51,512 bases of DNA from Treponema sp. (GTDB taxonomy: Bacteria; Spirochaetota; Spirochaetia; Treponematales; Treponemataceae). The stretch covers positions 1 to 51,512 of the forward strand of contig JAILEY010000004.1 in assembly GCA_024687165.1 (NCBI GenBank), written 5' to 3'. Both the position numbers and the translations under genes were made by a program. The notes below the pieces were generated by a model. The model was not told where the DNA came from. It worked only from the letters and a program-made list of their open reading frames with translations, and ran no database searches. This document shows, piece by piece, positions 6,789 through 16,044 of the stretch. Position 1 is the first letter of the stretch; every line of letters begins with the position of its first letter.

Positions 6789-8813
6789 ATGTGCAAATAC
6801 TGCGGTCATAATCACGAACATGAGCACGATGAGCATCATTCTCATCACGAACATAATCATCATGAGTGTCACTGTGAAAATCATAATCACCATGAACATC
6901 ATCACCATCATCATGAGCATGAGGAAGATGAAGAATTTTCTCTTAAAAATGTAATTCTCTGCATAATTCTATTTGCATCGGGTCTTCTTTGTGAGCACTT
7001 AAAAATCAATGCACCTGTATTTGTTAAATATCAGAAAGCTGCATCTCTTTTAATGTATTTTTTTGCTTATATGCTTGTTGGAAAAGATGTTCTTAAGGAA
7101 GCTGTTGAAAGTCTTTTTAAAGGCAGATGCTTTAATGAAGAATTTTTGATGTCTGTTGCAACAATCGGCGCAATTGTTACCGGTGAATATGCTGAGGCTG
7201 TTGCTGTAATGCTTTTGTTCCAGATCGGGGAGTTCCTTGAGGATAAGGCAAATGGCAAAACTGAAAAATCTATAGAATCACTTCTGGACATTCGCTCAGA
7301 CACGGCAATTCTGCTTCGTGATGGAAAAGAAGAAGTTGTTGCGGCTCAGGATGTTAAATCAGGGGATATTATAATTGTTAAGCCTGGAATGAGAGTCCCT
7401 CTTGACGGAATAATTGAAAGCGGGAAGACCTTTGTTGATACATCTGCATTGACGGGGGAAAGTGTTCCAAAAGAACTTTGTGAAGGAAATGAAATTCTCA
7501 GTGGCTTTATAAACAGCAGCAGTGTAATTCAGATAAAAGTAACAAAAGAGTTTTCTCAGAGTACTGTCAGTAGAATTCTTGATATGGTAAAGGATTCGCA
7601 GGAAAAGAAGAGCAGAAGTGAAAAGTTTATTTCAAAATTTGCAAAGGTTTATACTCCGATTGTATGTATTCTTGCAGTTGCCGTTGCTATTTTGCCTCCG
7701 TTTGTTTCAGGTGCAGATAGAATGACGTGGATTTACAGAGCCTGTGAAATGCTTGTTGTATCCTGTCCTTGTGCTCTTGTAATTTCTGTTCCATTAAGCT
7801 TTTTCAGTGGAATCGGTCTTTTTTCAAAAAACGGAATACTTGTGAAAGGTTCAAATTATATTGATGCGCTTTCAAAAGTTAAGGTTGTTGTCTGTGATAA
7901 AACAGGAACTCTTACAAAAGGTGTTTTTGAAGTTACTGAAGTTCATCCTGCAGTAGATTCAATTTCAGCTGAAGAACTTGTTGCACTTGCGGCTCATGCA
8001 GAATATTACAGTGAGCATCCTGTTTCTGTTTCCCTTAAAAATAATCACAAGTGCAGTGAATGTGGAAAGTTGACTGTAAAAGAAGCAGAAGAAATCAGCG
8101 GGCATGGAATTAAGGTTATGCTTGAAGGAAGACAGGTCCTTTGTGGAAATAAAAAACTTATGCAGAAGGATGCTGTTGAAGGCTTTGTTGCAGCTGAAAG
8201 AAAATCCGGGGAAACTGTTGTTTATGTTGCACAGGATAAAAAATATCTCGGGTATATCGTAATCAGTGACATTCTGAAAGAGGATTCTGCAGAAGCTGTT
8301 TTGTCCCTTAAAAAAGCAGGTGTTTCAAAAGTTGTAATGCTGACGGGAGACAGTGAAAATGCTGCTTCAGCAATAAGTGAAAAACTTGGCCTTGACGGAT
8401 ATTATGCTGAGCTTTTGCCGGTTGATAAAGTTTCTAAAGTTGAAAAACTGATTTCAGAAAATAATGGAAAAGTTCTTTTTGCAGGCGACGGAATCAATGA
8501 TGCACCTGTTCTTTCAAGAAGTGACGTTGGAGTTGCAATGGGTGCTTTGGGAAGTGATGCTGCGATTGAAGCCGCTGATGTTGTAATCATGGACGATAAA
8601 ATCAGCAGAATTGCCCTTGCTTTACGACTTGCAAAGAAAACCATGAAAAACGTGCATGAAAACATAGTTTTTGCAATCGGTGTTAAAGTACTGATTCTTG
8701 GACTTTGTGTTTCAGGATTTGCCAACATGTGGACTGCAGTCTTTGGCGATGTTGGCGTAACCCTTCTTGCAGTGATGAATTCCATGAGATTGTTGAAAAA
8801 GAAGAAGGTGTGA
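6789..8813 (+). CDS. Heavy-metal P1B-type ATPase, Zn/Cd/Co exporter, with His-rich N-terminus
   Basis: The 675-aa inner-membrane pump carries the P1B signature CPC (SCPCALVISVP), the phosphorylation loop DKTGTLT, the actuator motif TGES and the hinge GDGINDAP. It starts CKYCGHNHEHEHDEHH and continues into about 45 residues very rich in His, Cys and Glu, in place of the usual GMTCxxC HMA domain. Such a tail probably binds Zn-type metals. An in-frame TTG lies at 6768, but GGAG (6779-6782) is correctly spaced for the ATG at 6789. It is coupled to the ArsR-type gene with a one-base gap, so metal efflux under that repressor is a well-supported inference; the metal itself is not proven. Confidence 0.92.
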   Translation: MCKYCGHNHEHEHDEHHSHHEHNHHECHCENHNHHEHHHHHHEHEEDEEFSLKNVILCIILFASGLLCEHLKINAPVFVKYQKAASLLMYFFAYMLVGKDVLKEAVESLFKGRCFNEEFLMSVATIGAIVTGEYAEAVAVMLLFQIGEFLEDKANGKTEKSIESLLDIRSDTAILLRDGKEEVVAAQDVKSGDIIIVKPGMRVPLDGIIESGKTFVDTSALTGESVPKELCEGNEILSGFINSSSVIQIKVTKEFSQSTVSRILDMVKDSQEKKSRSEKFISKFAKVYTPIVCILAVAVAILPPFVSGADRMTWIYRACEMLVVSCPCALVISVPLSFFSGIGLFSKNGILVKGSNYIDALSKVKVVVCDKTGTLTKGVFEVTEVHPAVDSISAEELVALAAHAEYYSEHPVSVSLKNNHKCSECGKLTVKEAEEISGHGIKVMLEGRQVLCGNKKLMQKDAVEGFVAAERKSGETVVYVAQDKKYLGYIVISDILKEDSAEAVLSLKKAGVSKVVMLTGDSENAASAISEKLGLDGYYAELLPVDKVSKVEKLISENNGKVLFAGDGINDAPVLSRSDVGVAMGALGSDAAIEAADVVIMDDKISRIALALRLAKKTMKNVHENIVFAIGVKVLILGLCVSGFANMWTAVFGDVGVTLLAVMNSMRLLKKKKV

Positions 8814-8819
8814 TATAAT
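8790..8819 (+). promoter_or_regulatory. Putative promoter of pth inside the end of the P-ATPase gene
   Basis: TATAAT (8814-8819) follows TTGTTG (8790-8795) with an 18-bp spacer; TTGAAA at 8793 is an alternative at 15 bp. It would start transcription only a few bases before the pth ATG at 8828. Confidence 0.4.
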
Positions 8820-8827
8820 CTGAGTCT

Positions 8828-9481
8828 ATGATTCAGTTGATAGCATTTTTAGGTAATTATGGCAGGGAATATGAAGGTACAAGGCATAATGTTGCCTGGC
8901 TTTTTGCGGATTCTCTGCCTTTTTTTAACAGACTTTCGTGGCAGAATAAATTTAAGTCGGATTTTGCCACTGCAGATTACGAGAATGTTGCGTCGTGGAT
9001 GTGTGATGCGGGATTTTTGAAAAGACGCGACAATGGTTCTCTCCCGCTGACTGCAGATTTTCCAAAGAAACTTTATTTTATGAAGCCTCTAACATACATG
9101 AATTTAAGCGGCGATGCGATTGTTGAGGCTGCACATTTTTATAAAATCAATCCTGATGAAATTCTTGTTGTGCATGATGAAATTGAACTTGCGATTGGAA
9201 TTGCCAGTTTAAAATGGAGCGGCGGTCTTGGCGGACACAACGGCTTACGATCAACAAAAGCAACTTTAGGAACTGCTGATTTCTGGCGTTTGAGATTTGG
9301 GGTCGGAAAACCTTCAAATGGAAATGTTGCAGATTATGTGCTTGGAAAATTCACGGAAGATGAAAGAATAATTCTTGCTCAGGAATTTGCGGTTGTTCAC
9401 CAGCTTTTTGCAAAAATCCTTACCGCAAAAGATATGAAAAACCTGATTCCTGAATGGGGTAAGAAAAAAATTGTTGAATGA
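8828..9481 (+). CDS. pth: Peptidyl-tRNA hydrolase
   Basis: This cytoplasmic esterase releases tRNA from stalled peptidyl-tRNAs. The family's key features are visible: the Asn of FLGNYG, the catalytic His of GTRHNVAW, the KPLTYMNLSG strand, the Asp of VVHDEIEL, and the GGHNGLRS loop with its Asn. At 217 aa it is somewhat longer than usual (about 190) because of an insertion around residues 45-75 (SWMCDAGFLKRRDNG). It starts 14 bp after the P-ATPase stop and overlaps mazG by 11 bp, suggesting translational coupling to that gene. Confidence 0.92.
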   Translation: MIQLIAFLGNYGREYEGTRHNVAWLFADSLPFFNRLSWQNKFKSDFATADYENVASWMCDAGFLKRRDNGSLPLTADFPKKLYFMKPLTYMNLSGDAIVEAAHFYKINPDEILVVHDEIELAIGIASLKWSGGLGGHNGLRSTKATLGTADFWRLRFGVGKPSNGNVADYVLGKFTEDERIILAQEFAVVHQLFAKILTAKDMKNLIPEWGKKKIVE

Positions 9482-10295
9482 TTCTGAACTGACGCTTAAA
9501 CTTGAAAGTCTGTCTGCTCAGGCGGCTGCATTTAACAGACTTTGCGAGATAATGAAGAGGCTTCGAAGTAAAACAGGCTGTTCCTGGGATAAAGCTCAGA
9601 CGCCACAAACTTTACGGCAGACTTTCATTGAAGAAACCTTTGAAACAATTGATGCAATAAATGATGATGATGCACTTCATGTTCGTGAAGAGCTTGGTGA
9701 TGTATTTTTTAATCTTGTGTTCATTGCAGAATGTTATAGTGAGCAGGGGAAATTTACTGCCGCAGATTCGTTGAATGAAGTGTGTGAAAAGCTTGTGCGT
9801 CGCCATCCTCATGTGTTTGATGATTCTCCTGCGAAAACTGTGGAGCAGGTTGTAAATCAGTGGGAAAATATAAAGCAGAATGTTGAGGGAAGAAAAACTG
9901 AAAGCATAATTGATTCTGTTCCGAAAGGTTTTCCTCCGCTGCTTCGTGCCGTAAAAATACTGAAAAAATGTGCAAAATCAGGATTTGACTGGCGTTCCGT
10001 TGAACAGACAGCGTCAAAAGTTTTAGAAGAGTATTCTGAAGTTGAGCAGGAGTTTAAGAAGGAAAAAATCAACAGAAATGCACTTGAAGAAGAACTTGGG
10101 GATTTTCTTTTTGCATCTGTAAATCTTTGCAGAAAGCTTGATGTAGATCCGAATGCTGCCCTTGAAAAAGCGATACAAAAATTTAGTAAACGTTTTAAGT
10201 ATGTTGAAAAATCCATGAAAGAGCATGAAATCAGTTTTTCAGCGGAAAATGATGATAAAATGCTTGAATTCTGGAAAGAAGCTAAAAAGCTTTGA
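9471..10295 (+). CDS. mazG: MazG nucleoside triphosphate pyrophosphohydrolase
   Basis: The 274-aa protein hydrolyses non-canonical or excess (d)NTPs to NMP and pyrophosphate. The N-terminal MazG motif GCSWDKAQTPQTLRQTFIEE is followed by the Mg-binding EETFE ... EELGDVFFNL glutamates and aspartate, and a second, weaker repeat appears near residues 190-225 (EEYSEVEQEF ... EEELGDFLF). This two-domain layout matches full-length bacterial MazG. The gene begins with TTG (9471, or 9474) inside the end of pth; no ATG is available nearby. Overlap with pth implies co-translation of two housekeeping clean-up enzymes. Confidence 0.9.
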   Translation: MLNDSELTLKLESLSAQAAAFNRLCEIMKRLRSKTGCSWDKAQTPQTLRQTFIEETFETIDAINDDDALHVREELGDVFFNLVFIAECYSEQGKFTAADSLNEVCEKLVRRHPHVFDDSPAKTVEQVVNQWENIKQNVEGRKTESIIDSVPKGFPPLLRAVKILKKCAKSGFDWRSVEQTASKVLEEYSEVEQEFKKEKINRNALEEELGDFLFASVNLCRKLDVDPNAALEKAIQKFSKRFKYVEKSMKEHEISFSAENDDKMLEFWKEAKKL

Positions 10296-10376
10296 TAAAG
10301 GCATGAAATCCCTTTTAAGTTGAAAATTTAAGAGTTTTTTAGTATTATAAATTTTATATTTTATATTGGAGATAAA

Positions 10377-10970
10377 ATGAACGTTATTTTAAATGAAAAT
10401 GAGGATGAAAAGAAGAAAGAAACTCCAGCAGATCCTCTTATGGAAAAATTCATTAAGACAAGACAAATTATTATGAGCGGCGAAGTTTGTGAAGAACTTG
10501 CTGAAAAAATTGTTAAGCAGCTTTTGATTATGGAAGCAGACAGTGATAAACCGATTTATTTCTACATTGATTCCCCTGGAGGAGATGTAAACGCAGGTTT
10601 CGCAATTTTTGATACAATCAGATTTATCAATGCACCTGTTTATACTATCGGTATGGGCCTTGTTGCTTCTGCAGCTGCACTTATTCTTCTTGCAGCTCCA
10701 AAAGAAAGACGTCTTGGTTTCAAAAACAGCGCATATCTTATTCATCAGCCTTCAAGCGGAATGAAAGGTGTTGCTACAGACATTGAAATTCATGCAAATG
10801 AAATTGCAAAGACAAAGGCTAAAATCAATCAGATTATTGCTGAAGAAACTGGAACTCCTCTGGAAAAAGTTACAAATGATACAGATCGTGACTACTGGCT
10901 CAATGCAGACGAAGCTGTTTCTTATGGGCTTATCAGCAAGGTGATTACAAAAAGAAGCGATTTGCAGTAG
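10377..10970 (+). CDS. clpP: ATP-dependent Clp protease proteolytic subunit
   Basis: The 197-aa protein forms the barrel peptidase of ClpXP/ClpAP. The oxyanion loop SPGGDVNAGFAI, the catalytic Ser within GLVASAAALILL, the catalytic His within LIHQPSSG and the Asp region DTDRDYWLNADEA are all present. The Ser motif (VASAA) differs from the more common AASMGA, as in divergent second ClpP copies that many spirochaetes carry, so this may not be the only clpP of the genome. Start ATG 10377 follows GGAGAT by a few bases. No clpX follows; a GNAT protein gene starts 3 bp later. Confidence 0.9.
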   Translation: MNVILNENEDEKKKETPADPLMEKFIKTRQIIMSGEVCEELAEKIVKQLLIMEADSDKPIYFYIDSPGGDVNAGFAIFDTIRFINAPVYTIGMGLVASAAALILLAAPKERRLGFKNSAYLIHQPSSGMKGVATDIEIHANEIAKTKAKINQIIAEETGTPLEKVTNDTDRDYWLNADEAVSYGLISKVITKRSDLQ

Positions 10971-10973
10971 TTT

Positions 10974-11888
10974 ATGACATTTGCTCTGACGGATTCCCTG
11001 ACAGATCAGATTCTCTTTTGCATGGAAAATCAGGAATCTGTTTACGCAGTTGATGCGGCTGAAGGGAAAACTGTAGAGATACAAAATGATGCTGAGGCTG
11101 ATGAGGAAAATATTTATTCAATTCCGTCGTGGACCAGTGATGACGGTTTTGAACTTATGGAAGCTTTTGCAAACAGTCTTCATCATCCGATGGCAAAAAA
11201 TGAATTAAAAACTGTACTGGCGAGCAGAAGGGGGATATTTAAGAATTTTAAAAACGTATTAAAAGCATATCCGGAAGTAGAAAAAAAGTGGTTTCTTTTC
11301 AAAAATAAGGAAATGAAATCGCATGTTGCTGCCTGGTATAATGACTTGTGCGTGTCCTGGGGTTTGGAACAGCTTGAGCAGGTTTCTTCAGATTCAGAAG
11401 ATACAGATGAACTTGTTGAAGATGATTTTGAATTTTCCGAATACGATTCTTTGAAGGACGGAGAAAGCGTTGAGCGTGCAAGAAGATTTTTTAGAGAGGA
11501 ACTGATAGAGCAGTATTTTGCAGAGGCTGGAAGTTCGGCTGCGTTTTTGCATGAAAATCTTTCAACTTTTGCTAAAGAGGATGAAAAATCGGGCTTTGTA
11601 TGCAGATCAATTTCATCTGATTTTTTGGGCTGTGCATTAGTTTCAAGAAGTCCTGAGCCTGCAAAAAAAACCGTTGTGTTTACAGATTTTTTTGTAGTTC
11701 AGAATTACCGCGGACTTGGAATAGGTAAAAAATTGCTTGAAAATTGCCTTTCGATTTTAAAACAGCGCGGAATTCAATTTGTAATATTTTCAAATTCAAT
11801 TATGCCGGAATCAATGGAATCTCTTTTAATTCAGTTTCCGTTTGAAAAAAAAGATTTCGGGTTTATTTTAGATTTACTTAAGGAGTAA
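10974..11888 (+). CDS. GNAT-family N-acetyltransferase with a long N-terminal region
   Basis: The C-terminal 110 residues hold a GNAT fold; the acetyl-CoA pyrophosphate-binding motif is QNYRGLGIGKKLLE near residue 245. The N-terminal 180 residues are helical and acidic and not recognised. The annotated ATG is 3 bp after clpP and lacks a clear Shine-Dalgarno site. An internal ATG at 11024 is an alternative start, so the true N-terminus is uncertain. The acceptor could be a protein, amino acid or antibiotic-like amine; sequence gives no hint. It sits in an apparent operon between clpP and an RNA-binding protein. Confidence 0.75.
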   Translation: MTFALTDSLTDQILFCMENQESVYAVDAAEGKTVEIQNDAEADEENIYSIPSWTSDDGFELMEAFANSLHHPMAKNELKTVLASRRGIFKNFKNVLKAYPEVEKKWFLFKNKEMKSHVAAWYNDLCVSWGLEQLEQVSSDSEDTDELVEDDFEFSEYDSLKDGESVERARRFFREELIEQYFAEAGSSAAFLHENLSTFAKEDEKSGFVCRSISSDFLGCALVSRSPEPAKKTVVFTDFFVVQNYRGLGIGKKLLENCLSILKQRGIQFVIFSNSIMPESMESLLIQFPFEKKDFGFILDLLKE

Positions 11889-11892
11889 AAAA

Positions 11893-12723
11893 ATGGCTTA
11901 TAATAATAACCGTGAATTTTCAGTTAATGAAGAACAGATCGCAGCTTTTTTGAAGGATGCTGTAAGTCGTGTGGAAAATGCCAGTGAGGCTGATGTTAAG
12001 GTTTTGAACCAGATTAAGAAGCTTTTCAAGAAGAATGTTCCATTTTCACGCAGAAGTTATGTTGCTGCATATTTGATTAAAAATGCAAATCTCGGATTCA
12101 GAAGCAACCGCTTTAATAACCGCAATGATAGATTCAACCGCAATGAACGCTCAGATCGTAGTGAACGCTTTAACAACAATTCTTCACGCGAAGACAAGCA
12201 TGCTTCATCAGAAGAAAAGGCTCCAAGAGTAACAATCGATGCATCTGTTGCAGGAACAATTTTTATCAGCGTAGGAAGAAGCCGCGGCGTATTCCCAAGA
12301 GATCTTGTTGGGCTTCTTGTAAGTGTTGCAGGTTTTGACCGCTCAAGAATCGGTGAAATCCGTGTTCTTTCAAATTATTCATTCGTTCAGCTTTTTGCAG
12401 AAGATTGTGAAAAAGCAATTAAAGCTCTTGACGGATATGAATATCGTGGACGTAAGCTCAGCGTAAGCTTTTCAAAGAAAAAGGAAGAAGCAGAAAATAC
12501 AGCAGCTTCAGTTGTAGAATCAGACGATACAATTCCTGCAAATGTTTCAAACGAAGGACATGCAGATAACTATTCAAACTCAGAAGAATCAAAACTCGCA
12601 GCAGAACAGAGAGATTTCGCAGCAAGCATGAGCTCATCTATAGCAAGTGATGAAAAACCATATTCTCAGACTTCTGATGATGGTCAGGTTAGATCTCACT
12701 TTGGTGACGGTGCTGCATATTGA
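11893..12723 (+). CDS. Stand-alone DbpA-type RNA-binding protein
   Basis: Residues about 112-200 (APRVTIDASVAGTIFISVGR ... YEYRGRKLSVSFSKKK) match the DbpA/CsdA C-terminal RNA-binding domain, an RRM-like fold normally attached to DEAD-box helicases. Here no helicase core is present. The N-terminal 70 residues are helical, and a linker rich in Arg and Asn (RNDRFNRNERSDRSERF) resembles an unstructured RNA-binding segment; the last 70 residues are acidic and serine-rich. A role in rRNA or mRNA folding, perhaps partnering a separate helicase, is plausible. AGGAG precedes the ATG and the next gene overlaps its stop. Confidence 0.82.
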   Translation: MAYNNNREFSVNEEQIAAFLKDAVSRVENASEADVKVLNQIKKLFKKNVPFSRRSYVAAYLIKNANLGFRSNRFNNRNDRFNRNERSDRSERFNNNSSREDKHASSEEKAPRVTIDASVAGTIFISVGRSRGVFPRDLVGLLVSVAGFDRSRIGEIRVLSNYSFVQLFAEDCEKAIKALDGYEYRGRKLSVSFSKKKEEAENTAASVVESDDTIPANVSNEGHADNYSNSEESKLAAEQRDFAASMSSSIASDEKPYSQTSDDGQVRSHFGDGAAY

Positions 12724-13385
12724 TCACTGTAGTTCATACAGGGCCTCTTGATGTTAATACTTGCATAGTAGAGCTCGGAGGCTCTTCAGTTTTTATTGTA
12801 GATCCTGCAAATTCTTCTTTTTCCGGTGATGAAAATAAGCTTGTGCAGTATTTGAACGGCAGAAAGCTTGATGTAGTTGCAATCGTTCTGACTCACGGAC
12901 ATTTTGATCACGTTGCAGGAATTTCTGTACTGAAAAAAGCATTTCCATCTGCTAAAATCCTCATTCATTCAAAAGACGCAAAATATATTGGAAAGGATTC
13001 TAAAATTGCTCAGGGGGAACTTTTGTCCTGCGGCGGTTTTAGTGAATTTTTGCCCTATGTTTTATCTTTGGCGGAAGCTGATGATTTTATGGAAGATGGT
13101 AAAAATCTTTCTGATTATGTAAAATGCAGCGGACTTGAAGATTGGGTGATTTATAATACTCCGGGGCATACAAAAGGAAGTGTCTGCCTTTATAATGAAA
13201 AACAGAAAATTCTGATTTCCGGGGATACAGTTTTTTATCATTCCTGCGGACGAACTGATTTTCCTGATGGAAGTGATGAAGAGATGAAAGAGAGTCTTGC
13301 GTTTTTAAAAGAAAAAATCCCGGGCGAAACTCTTGTCTACCCGGGACATGGTTATGCTGGTTTTGAATACAGCAAAAATTTTTAG
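12720..13385 (+). CDS. Metallo-beta-lactamase-fold hydrolase (glyoxalase II-like)
   Basis: This 221-aa MBL-fold enzyme has the dinuclear metal motif THGHFDHVAG near residue 60, the distal His in TPGHTKGSVC, the Asp in ISGDTVF and the last His in YPGHGY. The pattern is that of hydroxyacylglutathione hydrolase-related (YcbL/GloB-like) thioester hydrolases, but the C-terminal glutathione-binding domain is absent, so the substrate is open. It starts with TTG overlapping the stop of the RNA-binding gene. Its stop overlaps the convergent ftsH stop by four bases. Confidence 0.85.
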   Translation: MITVVHTGPLDVNTCIVELGGSSVFIVDPANSSFSGDENKLVQYLNGRKLDVVAIVLTHGHFDHVAGISVLKKAFPSAKILIHSKDAKYIGKDSKIAQGELLSCGGFSEFLPYVLSLAEADDFMEDGKNLSDYVKCSGLEDWVIYNTPGHTKGSVCLYNEKQKILISGDTVFYHSCGRTDFPDGSDEEMKESLAFLKEKIPGETLVYPGHGYAGFEYSKNF

Positions 13386-15427
13386 TCTTTTTTAGCTGCT
13401 GCCTTTTTTGTAGTTTTTGGCTTTTTTTCAGCTTTTGTTTTTGTACTTTTATCTTCAAGCTGCTTGCAGTGACCTTCTGCTTTTAAAAGCTCCTGGAATT
13501 CTTTTCCTTCCATTGTTTCTTTTTCAATAAGCTGAGTGCTTATTACGTTCAGAAGTTCTTTGTGAGCTTTAAGAAGCTTGATTACATATTTGTAGCGGCT
13601 GTCCATGAGACGTGCTATTTCTTCATCAATGAATTTCTGTGTTTCTTCACTGAATTCGCGGACAAGAACAGGTTCAGCCCCTGGATTTCCAAGAACGCCT
13701 TTTCCAAGTGTCATGTTCTTGAATTTGTCGCTCATACCAAAATCAACAATCATGCGGCGTATAATTTCTGTTGCGCGTGCAATGTCGTTTGAGGCACCTG
13801 TTGAAATATCTCCAAGCATAATTTCTTCTGCAGCACGACCTCCAAGAAGAGTATCGATTTCGTTGATCATGTCCTGCTTTGTCTGGAAGTTCTTTTCTTC
13901 CTGTTCACGGTACTGAGTGAAACCTCCTACGCCATGGCTTCTAGGAACAACTGTTATTTTGTTCACCGGAGGATAATCTGGTGTAAATGCACCTACAAGT
14001 GCATGTCCTGTTTCGTGAACTGCAACAAGCTTTATTTCCTTTGCATTGTCTTTTCTGCTTTTCTTTTTAAGACCAATGCTGACTTTGTCTATTGCATCGT
14101 TAAAGTCAGACATCGTAACTTTTTTGTGACCGTTGCGTACTGCAAGAAGTGCTGCTTCATTTACAACGTTTGCAAGATCTGCTCCTGCAAACCCTGTAGT
14201 TCCATGGGCAACTGATTCAAAGTCTACACTTTCATCAATCTTTACGTTCTTTGCGTGAATTTTAATAATTTCTTCGCGGCCCTTTACATCAGGCTTTTCT
14301 ACAGGAACATGGCGATCAAATCGTCCCGGGCGAAGAAGGGCAGGATCAAGTATATCTGCACGGTTTGTTGCTGCAAGAATAATGAGTCCTTTTTCGTTGT
14401 CAAATCCGTCCATTTCTACAAGAAGCTGATTGAGAGTCTGTTCTCGCTCATCATTTCCTCCGCCGAATCCGTTGATTCTGCTTTTTCCAAGAGCATCAAT
14501 TTCATCAATGAATACGATACACGGAGCTTTTTCTCTTGCCTGCTTAAATAAATCTCTTACACGGCTTGCACCAACACCTACGAACATTTCTACAAAGTCA
14601 GAACCGCTGATTCTAAAGAACGGAACTCCAGCTTCACCTGCAACTGCACGTGCAAGAAGAGTTTTACCTGTTCCCGGAGGTCCTACAAGAAGAACACCCT
14701 TTGGAATTTTACCTCCGATGTCAGTATATTTCTTAGGTTCTTTCAGAAAATCAACAACTTCAATGAGCTCTTCTTTTGCTTCATCAACGCCTGCAACATC
14801 TGAAAATCTTGTCTTAACTTTTCCTTCATCAATTGCCTTAGATCTTCCGTTACCGCCGATTATTGAACCGATGCCGCCTGCTCCTCCACCAATTTTGCGG
14901 AAAATCAGGAACCAGATCAGCATTATGATTACCATCGGGATAATGAAGCTTGTGAGAATCGAAATAAAGTAATTGTTTGATTTTGGCACAAACTTGTATT
15001 CAACATTGCGTGCATCAAGAAGCTTGAAGAAATCTTCCAGAAGAACGCCGTTTGTTTTATAGATGCCGCTTTTGTCCTGTGAAGAACTCTGTAATAAATC
15101 AAAACCGGATGATTTTTTGTTTTTCTGTGCCAGCGCTGTTTCTGTATATCCGATGAAAATATTTTCGGAAATTTCAACACGGACAATTTTTCCCTGTTCA
15201 ATGAGATTTCTGAATTCAGAATAGTCAATAAGTTCTTCTGTTTTATTTCCTAAGAAAGAATTTGCAATAAGAAGAACAGCAGAAACTACCAGAAGAATTC
15301 CCCAGAAAGGAAATTTCTTTCCCGGCTTTTTACCAGGACCTTTTTTTTCTTTGTTGTCGTCTACATTTAATTTGAAAAAATCGTATGGATCATTTTCATT
15401 CTTTTTCTTGTCGTCTTTTTCACTCAT
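13382..15427 (-). CDS. ftsH: ATP-dependent zinc metalloprotease FtsH
   Basis: The 681-aa membrane-anchored AAA+ protease degrades misfolded membrane proteins and short-lived regulators. Visible features are two membrane segments ([20 protein letters not shown] and [20 protein letters not shown]) around a periplasmic domain, Walker A GPPGTGKT, Walker [13 protein letters not shown], the second region of homology with its Arg finger (RPGRFDRHV) and the zinc site HETGH. An upstream ATG exists at 15463, but the sequence from MSEKDDKKK at 15427 is the more typical FtsH start; neither has a clear Shine-Dalgarno. The tail is rich in Lys and Ala. It converges on the metallo-hydrolase gene, and the stops overlap. 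Confidence 0.95.
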   Translation of the reverse strand: MSEKDDKKKNENDPYDFFKLNVDDNKEKKGPGKKPGKKFPFWGILLVVSAVLLIANSFLGNKTEELIDYSEFRNLIEQGKIVRVEISENIFIGYTETALAQKNKKSSGFDLLQSSSQDKSGIYKTNGVLLEDFFKLLDARNVEYKFVPKSNNYFISILTSFIIPMVIIMLIWFLIFRKIGGGAGGIGSIIGGNGRSKAIDEGKVKTRFSDVAGVDEAKEELIEVVDFLKEPKKYTDIGGKIPKGVLLVGPPGTGKTLLARAVAGEAGVPFFRISGSDFVEMFVGVGASRVRDLFKQAREKAPCIVFIDEIDALGKSRINGFGGGNDEREQTLNQLLVEMDGFDNEKGLIILAATNRADILDPALLRPGRFDRHVPVEKPDVKGREEIIKIHAKNVKIDESVDFESVAHGTTGFAGADLANVVNEAALLAVRNGHKKVTMSDFNDAIDKVSIGLKKKSRKDNAKEIKLVAVHETGHALVGAFTPDYPPVNKITVVPRSHGVGGFTQYREQEEKNFQTKQDMINEIDTLLGGRAAEEIMLGDISTGASNDIARATEIIRRMIVDFGMSDKFKNMTLGKGVLGNPGAEPVLVREFSEETQKFIDEEIARLMDSRYKYVIKLLKAHKELLNVISTQLIEKETMEGKEFQELLKAEGHCKQLEDKSTKTKAEKKPKTTKKAAAKKD

Positions 15428-15515
15428 AAAACAAATATAAATGATTTTGTAAAATTTTTCCATTTAAAAAGAAATATTTAATAAATTTTAATGATTTTTT
15501 TCTCCGTAATATTTC

Positions 15516-15543
15516 TAATATCAGTTTTTTAATATGCCGATAA
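15516..15543 (+). promoter_or_regulatory. Sigma-28 (FliA) promoter of the fliS operon
   Basis: GCCGATAA (15536-15543) is an exact match to the sigma-28 -10 element, preceded at the right distance by TAATATCA (15516-15523), a partial match to TAAAGTTT. Transcription would start near 15550, ruling out the upstream in-frame ATG at 15534 as the fliS start. Confidence 0.75.
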
Positions 15544-15572
15544 TTAGAAGACAGAAATGGAGGTATGAAAAA

Positions 15573-16028
15573 ATGGCTTACAATGCAAATCCTTACGGCG
15601 GTTTGAACGCTTATCGTGAAGTTGGTGTAAAGACTGCGAGTCAGGGAAAACTTATTGTAATGCTTTATGAGGGTGCGGTATCAAATCTGGAAAAGGCAAA
15701 AAATCTGATAGGCCCTGATGGAAAAATCGCTGCAAACCACATAGAGTCATACGGAAATTACATTCAGAAAGCAATGGATATTATTTCTGAACTTGAAGCT
15801 AGTCTTGATATGACAAAAGGTGGAGAAATTGCAAAAAATCTTATGTCTTTATACATATATTTCAATAAGCAGCTTCTTGAAGTAACAATCAGTCATGAAG
15901 TAAGCAAAATAGAATTTGTAATGAACATGATGAATGAGCTTCATGAGTCCTGGGTTAGTGCTTCTGCAAGTACAGCAAATACAACAAAAATGACGCCGGG
16001 AATTTCTTCATTGAATATTACAGGCTGA
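15573..16028 (+). CDS. fliS: Flagellar export chaperone FliS
   Basis: The 151-aa protein starts MAYNANPYGGLNAYREVGVK, followed by the helical FliS core (GKLIVMLYEGAVSNLEKA). FliS holds flagellin in the cytoplasm and delivers it to the type III export gate; in spirochaetes the filaments stay periplasmic. Length and order of helices fit the family (about 130-150 aa). GGAGG lies upstream of the ATG at 15573, and the sigma-28 promoter overlaps the earlier ATG at 15534, so 15573 is the start. It leads an operon with a FlgN-like gene and a TetR gene. Confidence 0.92.
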   Translation: MAYNANPYGGLNAYREVGVKTASQGKLIVMLYEGAVSNLEKAKNLIGPDGKIAANHIESYGNYIQKAMDIISELEASLDMTKGGEIAKNLMSLYIYFNKQLLEVTISHEVSKIEFVMNMMNELHESWVSASASTANTTKMTPGISSLNITG

Positions 16029-16044
16029 TAATAAGGAGGGGATG

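Noticed and set aside
14430-14972. 180-codon plus-strand open frame
   Set aside because: It is an antisense shadow of ftsH, rich in Pro and Ser and without a ribosome site.
15534-15572. ATG at 15534 as the fliS start
   Set aside because: It lies within the sigma-28 -10 box, upstream of the predicted transcription start.
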